Shown here: positions 60,278 through 64,000 of the stretch, piece after piece
Numbering within the stretch: the first letter of the stretch is position 1
How the letters are laid out: each line of letters opens with the position of its first letter
NCBI RefSeq assembly: GCF_004337985.1
Contig: NC_043741.1
Coordinates: 3,286,953-3,350,952 of the forward strand
Reading direction: 5' to 3'
Length of the DNA stretch: 64,000 nt
Origin: Pyricularia pennisetigena
Lineage: Eukaryota > Ascomycota > Sordariomycetes > Magnaporthales > Pyriculariaceae
Program-made: the position numbers and the translations under genes
Notes under the pieces: model-generated
Told to the model about the DNA's origin: nothing
The model's input: the letters and a program-made list of their open reading frames with translations, nothing else
Databases searched by the model: none

Positions 60278-61731
60278 ATGAGTCGCACGTTTCTGCATTG
60301 TCTGCCTAGGCACAAATCCATTAGGATTTACTCTAATCTTGTGACGCTACCAGCGACAACAGCAGGAAAAACAACAATTACTACTACTACTAGTACTACT
60401 ACAGCTCAACGGTTCTTTAGCCTTGCGCCGAACCCTGCTTGTGTGGTGCAAAAGAAATCATATCAGATCAGAATGGTAATGTTTTTTTTTTTTTTTTTTT
60501 TTTTTTACTATATTCTCGTATTTCATTTCTAACACGACCTCAAATCCCGCTCATAGTCTTCGCAATCAACAGCCGGCAAAATCACCGATTGGGTCAAGCC
60601 CGGCGACACGTCGGGCGAGTTCAAGCGGCAGGTGTCCTCGTTTAGAAACTGGGTCAGCAGCGAGGCTGGCGCGCAGTTCCCGGCCGAAAAGGGCCGCTAC
60701 CACCTGTACGTGTCGTACGCCTGCCCCTGGGCGACGCGGGTCCTGATCGCGCGCAAGCTCAAGGGCCTGGAGGACATCATCTCCTTCTCGTCTGTGCACT
60801 GGCACCTGGGCGAGAACGGCTGGCGATTCCCCACGGCCGAGGAGGCGGCGAACCCGGACGGCGAAAACGTCACGCCGGACCCCTGCCCGGGCCACGAGGC
60901 CTTTACGCACCTCAGGCAGGTCTACTTTGCGGCCGAGCCCGGGTACGAGGGCCGCTTCACGGTGCCGGTGCTATGGGATAAGGTGCAGAGGACGATCGTG
61001 AGCAACGAGAGCAGCGAGATCCTGCGCATGTTCGGCTCGGCGTTTGACGGGCTCCTCGAGGATAAGTTCAAGGCCGTCGATCTGTACCCCGAGTCCCTCA
61101 GGGCACAGATCGAGGACGCGCACGGCTGGCAGTACGACCTCATCAACAACGGCGTCTACAAGTCCGGCTTCGCCACCACGCAGGAGGCGTACGAGCGCAA
61201 CGTCACGGCCCTGTTCGAAGCTCTCGACCGCGCCGAGGAGCACCTCGCTGGCGCCGAGGGGCCGTACTGGTTCGGCAAGGATATAACCGAGGTTGATATT
61301 AGGCTGTAAGTTGTTATTTTCTTTTTTTGCTCTTGTCAGAAAAAAAAAAAGAAATGAGAAAGGGGACGCGGACTATCATCTTTTCCTGTATTTCTGAGGA
61401 TTAATCACTAACAAATTCGGAAAATCCCAAACTCTCCCCAAAAAACAGCTTCGTCACCCTCATCAGGTTCGACCCCGTCTACGTGCAGCACTTCAAGTGC
61501 AACATCCGCGACATACGGTCAGGGTACCCGAGCCTGCACAGGTGGATGCGCAACCTGTACTGGAACGTGCCGGCCTTCAAGGACACGTGCAACTTTTTGC
61601 ACATCAAGAACCACTACACCAAGTCGCACAAGCAGATCAACCCCTTCTCCATAACGCCCGTCGGTCCCCTGCCGGACATCCTTCCGCTGGACGACGAGGT
61701 GCCGGCTGTCAAGGCTGCCAAGGCTGTCTGA
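60278..61731 (+). CDS. Omega-type glutathione transferase (ECM4/Gto, glutathionyl-hydroquinone reductase type)
   Basis: Members of this family reduce glutathionyl-quinone adducts and related disulfides with glutathione. Exons 60278-60475, 60557-61305 and 61449-61731 give 409 residues. The core begins SSQSTAGKITDWVKPGD; the thioredoxin-like domain carries the catalytic YACPWATRVLI with Cys122, then VHWHLGENGWRFP, VPVLWDKV and IVSNESSEILRMF. The C-domain has YWFGKDITEVDIRLFVTLI. The first 66 residues (MSRTFLHCLPRHKSIRIYSN, later QRFFSLAP) lack acidic residues and look like a mitochondrial presequence. Exon 1 ends exactly at an in-frame ATG, so a shorter 344-residue cytosolic form is possible. 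Confidence 0.88.
60482..60506. repeat. Homopolymer T25 in an intron
   Basis: Starts six bases after the donor GTAATG in intron 1 of the glutathione transferase gene. Confidence 0.95.
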
Positions 61732-62522
61732 GGCGCTCTGGGTGGGGAGAGAAAAAAGAATAAATAAATAAATACGGCGTGGCTCTTTTTTTTTTTTTTT
61801 GTTTTGGTCTGGAGGTTTCCAAGGATCAAAATCTTTGTAATCTTTTCAAAAGATCAAATCCAAGTAGTTTTATATACCCCTATCAGGTTGAATGTGGCAC
61901 CCGTTTCTTTCTTCTCCGATATAAAGGTCGTTGTTGCCTAGCCTCACCCCTATGCAAGCTACTTGTTAGTCAAGAAGATTCAAACGGCGGCAACCCCTAA
62001 TCAGAATGAACAGCTGGGCTGCATCATCTCGACGTTTTGTTTGGAAAAGACGGACGGACAGATAAAAGTTCTTCACTGCACGGTGATTTGAACTTTTGAT
62101 AGAAAAGGCCTACAAGCTTAAATAGATAGGGTATTCCCCAGGAACCATTTCACCGTCGACAAGGAAACGAAAGAGAGAGAGAGAGAAAAAAAAAAGAAAG
62201 TAAAAGAAAGGTTTGTACTGTGAGTCCACCTTGAAGGTTGTTTTTGCTATTTCCCATCCACAAACCCCAAAAGAAAATAAATCATCCAAGTCCATCCTCC
62301 CAAAATAAACACATGATAGCTCGAAATCCAAAAAAAAATAGATGCCCTCCCATAAAACTAATAACCAGCGCCTCATACAATCATATTTAGCCGGAATTGT
62401 ACCACAAAGTTTATGACCAGAGAGAAGTAAAGCAAAGGCCGGTGGATAGTTTATAGCAACATGTAAGACAACAAAAAGCCAAAAAGCTTCACAAATAGAT
62501 TGACATCCATGTCTTCTTGCGC
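61732..62522. other. Spacer between convergent genes
   Basis: 3' regions of the glutathione transferase and of xlnR. It includes T14 near 61787-61800 and a GA/A-rich run at 62169-62196. No gene is supported. Confidence 0.7.
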
Positions 62523-64000
62523 CTATAGCGCCAGCCCGGTCCCGTCTCCTGTCCATCGGTAAAGGGCCAGAAGCTCCCTGCGGCGCTGGTGTTGCTCGCC
62601 GAGATCCTCAGGGACGCGGCCACGGACTTGCGCCAGAGCACTTCGCATGACCTTGCTGAAATTACGCTATACCCAAAACAAGTCGAGTTAGTAAACATGC
62701 TTTCTAGACATGGAAAAAAAAAAGATGATCAAACTGGGCCGGGGCAGGTAACTGACCTGATATTCAGTGTTGAGCGTAACCACGCAGGCCTCATGGGCAC
62801 GGATAATGGTCTCGCACGCCTTGACCACGCTGGGGCTGGCCTCACTCTGCAGCTTGTCTGCAATGAGCAGGAGAAGGAACGAGCCCTGGAGAAGGTAGAT
62901 GCCAAAGAAGAAGGGCATAAACTCCAAGCCCGGGTCGAACTCGAGGATGCTGCCGATGGCCTCCGCGGCATCGACGGCGTGGCCCGTGGCGGTTATGAAG
63001 CCCTGGGAGCTGATCCAGAGGTCGTTGTCGTCGAGGAGGTTGATGGGATCCCACTTCCCCGTCAGGAGTATGTGCAGAACGTGCATGACGTGCGTGCCGT
63101 ACGCCAACACGATCCGCGTCTGGACGTCAGACTCTGTCATTCGCGACGAGGACGTGGTGTGGGCACTGTGGGCGACGCTGTGGACTGACAGCGCGGATGG
63201 CGTGCCGACGTCGCCGACGCTGATGTTGTCGCCCGAGATGCCCGAGTCGTCGTTGCTGGTCTGCTGCGCTTGTGCATGTGCATGGGCCTGCGCGGCGGCA
63301 GCAGCCTTTGCGGCATCGGCAGCTTGCGCTTGTGCTTGCGCCGCAGCGCTGAGGTGCTGTTGCTCAAACCGTCGTAGGCTCTGCTCGTACAGCTCTAGAT
63401 GGCGTGCGATCTCCGAAGTCTGCTCATCCCACTCGCTGTGAGAGCGGAAGTTGATGCCGAATCGCGGATGGTTTCGGGCATGATTCAGGTCGACAATCTC
63501 GCCGAGTATGGTCATGAGTGGGAGGAAGTAGCCGAAGATGCCATGCCCGGTGCATTCAAACGATGGTCCTCGGATGGGCGTCTCACTCCTTTGGCTGCTG
63601 CGCCGGTCTTCGCCTAGCATTTCCGGATCTGTGGCTACTTGGTGTGGCCTGAACTCGCCATTTTGGTAGGCCGTGTCGTCCAGAGGCTGCAAGAGCCCAT
63701 CGCACTCAATATCAAGAAGGAAGAGAGGTCGGTTATAGCAAAGGGCGAGGTGGCGGTCGACAATGTAGACCAGCCACCAGATCCGCCGCCTCTCCTCTCG
63801 TTCCTCGTCAGTGATAACATTGTGTCCACCCCCGAGCGCTTCCGTAGCATCGTCGTTGTCGTTGCGATCGTTGCCTGCCGTGTCTGACATGGCCGAGGGC
63901 GCGTTCTGTGGAAGCTCGCGGCCTAGTTTGAGCTCCCGTGCAAGCGACCAAGCAGCGTTCCACCACCTTAGGCTGGCACCCTTGTATTCGCTTGCAGATA
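62523..64000 (-). CDS. xlnR: Xylanolytic transcriptional activator XlnR/XLR-1/Xyr1, C-terminal part
   Basis: A Zn2Cys6 regulator that switches on xylanase, arabinoxylan and pentose-pathway genes when xylose or arabinose is present. The visible exons are 64000-62757 (frame open to the window edge) and 62666-62523, about 462 residues from a protein of roughly 900 or more; the zinc cluster lies outside. Family-specific sequence includes [78 protein letters not shown] and the hallmark end [14 protein letters not shown]. An Ala/Gln/His-rich insert (about 63225-63355) lengthens the middle linker. Its linkage to candidate target genes in this window is notable. Confidence 0.93.

Overview
The window is nuclear DNA from a filamentous ascomycete, most likely a Sordariomycete. 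Genes have short GT-AG introns with CTAAC-like branch points, coding exons are GC-rich, spacers are AT-richer and full of A/T homopolymers, and gene families such as XlnR, CYP68-like P450s, PTH11/SAT4-type rhodopsin proteins and GH93 are typical of Pezizomycotina. A Magnaporthales species is my guess from overall style, not a demonstrated fact. Four runs of N (50, 2, 12 and 77 bases) mark assembly gaps.

Layout, left to right: a doubtful partial gene at the left edge (-); an intracellular GH51 alpha-L-arabinofuranosidase (-) divergent from an MFS sugar transporter (+); a P450 (+); an RBR E3 ubiquitin ligase (-); a large disordered repeat protein (-); a secreted GH3 glycosidase (-); a folylpolyglutamate synthase (+); about 6 kb with no gene I can support (24.2-30.2 kb); a rhodopsin-like membrane protein (+); a secreted PEBP (-); an F-box protein (+); an LPMO-like protein (-); a GH93 exo-arabinanase-type protein (-) divergent from a CE1 feruloyl esterase (+); a pentose-reductase-type aldo-keto reductase (+); a 933-residue protein resembling the meiotic XPF-like Zip2/SHOC1 family (+), convergent with a WRAP53/Swt21-like WD40 protein (-); a PQ-loop membrane protein (+); an Apple/PAN-domain surface protein (+); the ubiquitin E1 (+); a glutathionyl-hydroquinone-reductase-type GST (+); and, cut by the right edge, the C-terminal half of the xylanolytic regulator XlnR/XLR-1 (-).

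The main theme is plant-cell-wall pentose use. One 64-kb stretch carries arabinan/arabinoxylan side-chain enzymes (GH51, GH93, feruloyl esterase), a GH3 of xylosidase/glucosidase type, an LPMO-like protein, a sugar transporter, a pentose reductase (first step of the pentose catabolic pathway) and the regulator known to control such genes. GGCTAA-type XlnR motifs lie in several of the relevant promoters, with three in the 1.3-kb spacer between GH93 and the esterase. Co-regulation is inferred. The genes are interspersed with unrelated housekeeping genes, so this is a loose neighbourhood and not a tight cluster.

Multi-exon models were built by joining reading frames at splice sites, checking phase and recalling conserved family sequence. 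No alignment or expression data were available.
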